Source: Nostoc flagelliforme FACHB-838 (GTDB lineage: Bacteria; Cyanobacteriota; Cyanobacteriia; Cyanobacteriales; Nostocaceae). Taken from it: a DNA stretch of 64,000 nt. Below the pieces are notes generated by a model. The model searched no databases, was not told where the DNA came from, and saw only the letters and a list, made by a program, of their open reading frames with translations. Made by a program: the position numbers and the translations under genes. The stretch lies in contig NZ_JACJSI010000014.1 of the NCBI RefSeq assembly GCF_014698065.1, positions 1 through 64,000 of the forward strand, given 5' to 3'. Shown piece by piece: positions 63,199 to 64,000 of the stretch (the stretch's first letter is position 1; each line of letters opens with the position of its first letter).

Positions 63199-63509
63199 AC
63201 TCGACCCTAGAGTTGCGAAACATTTCTAACTCAATATTGGAAAATGCTGGCGACTTAACTTTATACCGCTTTTTCGTTGTCTGCAATCCACTTTGTAGGA
63301 GAAAGGGGCTAGTATACTGTGGCGCAAGTTGCCTAATTTTTTACTTGAATGCACCCTGATGATTTCATTTTAAAAACCAAAATTTGATTAACAAGAAATA
63401 ATTCAGGAGTTCAGAATTCTGTGCGACTGGTCGATAGCGTAGCTCTTCGATCCTGCGAACATCTTGATTCTGTATTCTTCTTTAACTATTTCTACCTTTT
63501 TCGCTACTG
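63199..63509. other. Intergenic, no gene recognised
   Basis: About 310 bp between the P450 gene (3' end) and the antiporter gene. A short GC-rich patch (GTCGATAGCGTAGCTCTTCG, 63431-63450) resembles the dispersed repeats; nothing else is seen. Confidence 0.4.
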
Positions 63510-64000
63510 CTAATAAGAAGTTTGTACTTGTTGATGTTTCCCATCTTTAGAAGCGGCTGACGCAATCTGCTTGAGTTGTACCTTCAGTCCGTTTTCCGGG
63601 CGTAAGGTAATTGAAGGCTGGGGCACGATTGGGTATCCTGGTACTAAATCTATTTGAAAGCTTTGAGCGATCGTCGCTAATAATAAAGCCGCTTCCATCT
63701 GAGCAAAACCTTTACCAATACAAATCCTTGGCCCATCACCGAAGGGAAAATATACTCCTTTGGGAAGTTGCTTTTCAAACTCCTGCGTCCATCTTTCTGG
63801 TTGAAAAGCTTCAGGATTTTCAAAATACTTTGGATGATGGTGCATTACCCATTGGCTGATCATGATTGCCATGCCTTGAGGAATTTCGTAATCACCAATC
63901 TGGGTATCTACTGCTGCTTCCCGTCCCATGAGAGGTACTGGAGGATATAACCGCATTGATTCTTTGATAATTTGCTGTGTATAAACTAACTGCCCAAGGT
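63510..64000 (-). CDS. Cytochrome P450, C-terminal part
   Basis: The last 163 or so codons of a P450 monooxygenase gene that continues beyond the right edge. Read in frame from the edge: LGQLVYTQQIIKESMRLYPP (the ExxR motif, KESMR), then MMHHPK-type WVMHHHPKYFENPEAFQPER and the haem loop FPFGDGPRICIGKGFAQMEA with the Cys ligand. The pattern is close to CYP110, common in Nostocales, which acts on fatty acids or similar chains; substrate is not proven. An ATG at 63956 is internal to the gene, not the start. Confidence 0.93.
   Translation of the reverse strand, partial: LGQLVYTQQIIKESMRLYPPVPLMGREAAVDTQIGDYEIPQGMAIMISQWVMHHHPKYFENPEAFQPERWTQEFEKQLPKGVYFPFGDGPRICIGKGFAQMEAALLLATIAQSFQIDLVPGYPIVPQPSITLRPENGLKVQLKQIASAASKDGKHQQVQTSY

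Overview
The window looks like chromosome of a filamentous, probably heterocyst-forming (Nostoc-like) cyanobacterium. The evidence is the cyanobacterial 16S rRNA 5' end at the left edge, very frequent GCGATCGC (HIP1) octamers, cyanobacterium-specific genes (GUN4, DUF3531, SLH-domain porin, a long-form NADP isocitrate dehydrogenase, an LpxB-related glycosyltransferase), and many small dispersed repeats of the 'gtagcgtctcgcagagaa' kind that are typical of Nostocales. Genus is inference.

Layout. 1-310: start of an rRNA operon leaving the window to the left, with its promoter and leader boxA. 0.4-10 kb: nadC, a decayed IS630 transposase, an acetyltransferase, an orphan protein, a fused two-domain peptide-type ABC ATPase, an rRNA/tRNA methyltransferase, tRNA-Leu(CAG) and murA. 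10.5-15.3 kb: an SLH-domain outer-membrane porin facing a znuABC zinc-uptake operon, with a Zur/Fur-like box between them. 15.3-20.5 kb: tRNA-Phe and small housekeeping or regulatory genes. 22-34.4 kb: an exopolysaccharide cluster: SLBB/Wza-type export protein, a secreted beta-helix protein, Wzc-type tyrosine kinase, two GT4 glycosyltransferases, a Wzy/ligase-type membrane protein and a Wzx flippase. 36-38.7 kb: a single-module adenylation-thiolation-thioesterase synthetase with no condensation domain. 39-45.6 kb: aldo/keto reductase, CBS-domain membrane protein and mfd. 45.7-48.6 kb: a toxin-antitoxin island (RelE/ParE pair, a DUF5615-type toxin fused to an antitoxin-like N-terminus, a HicBA pair, a broken antitoxin, an orphan HicB). 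48.6-57.5 kb: Nudix, DUF3531, TPR, ECF-type ATPase, rsmG, a six-repeat FG-GAP-like secreted protein, Fe/Mn superoxide dismutase, UgpC/MalK-type ATPase, a previously uncalled BrnT/BrnA-like toxin-antitoxin remnant, and gun4. 57.7-64 kb: icd, a repeat-rich spacer with a 62-bp tandem repeat, mtnA, a cation/H+ antiporter with universal-stress domains, and the 3' part of a cytochrome P450 gene.

How parts work together. Wza/Wzc/Wzx/Wzy plus glycosyltransferases form one Wzy-dependent polysaccharide route; the beta-helix protein may act on the product. The porin and ZnuABC may form a two-membrane zinc route under one operator. Repeat mobility is a clear theme: short repeats lie in frame inside mfd and the UgpC-type gene, break an antitoxin gene, and abut the rsmG start codon. 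The most unusual items are the lone A-T-TE synthetase, the degraded BrnTA locus whose toxin would have to start at ATT, murA without an ordinary start codon at its conserved N-terminus, the fused toxin-antitoxin gene, and the 62-bp repeat array ahead of a terminator. All family names were assigned by reading motifs; no database search was possible.
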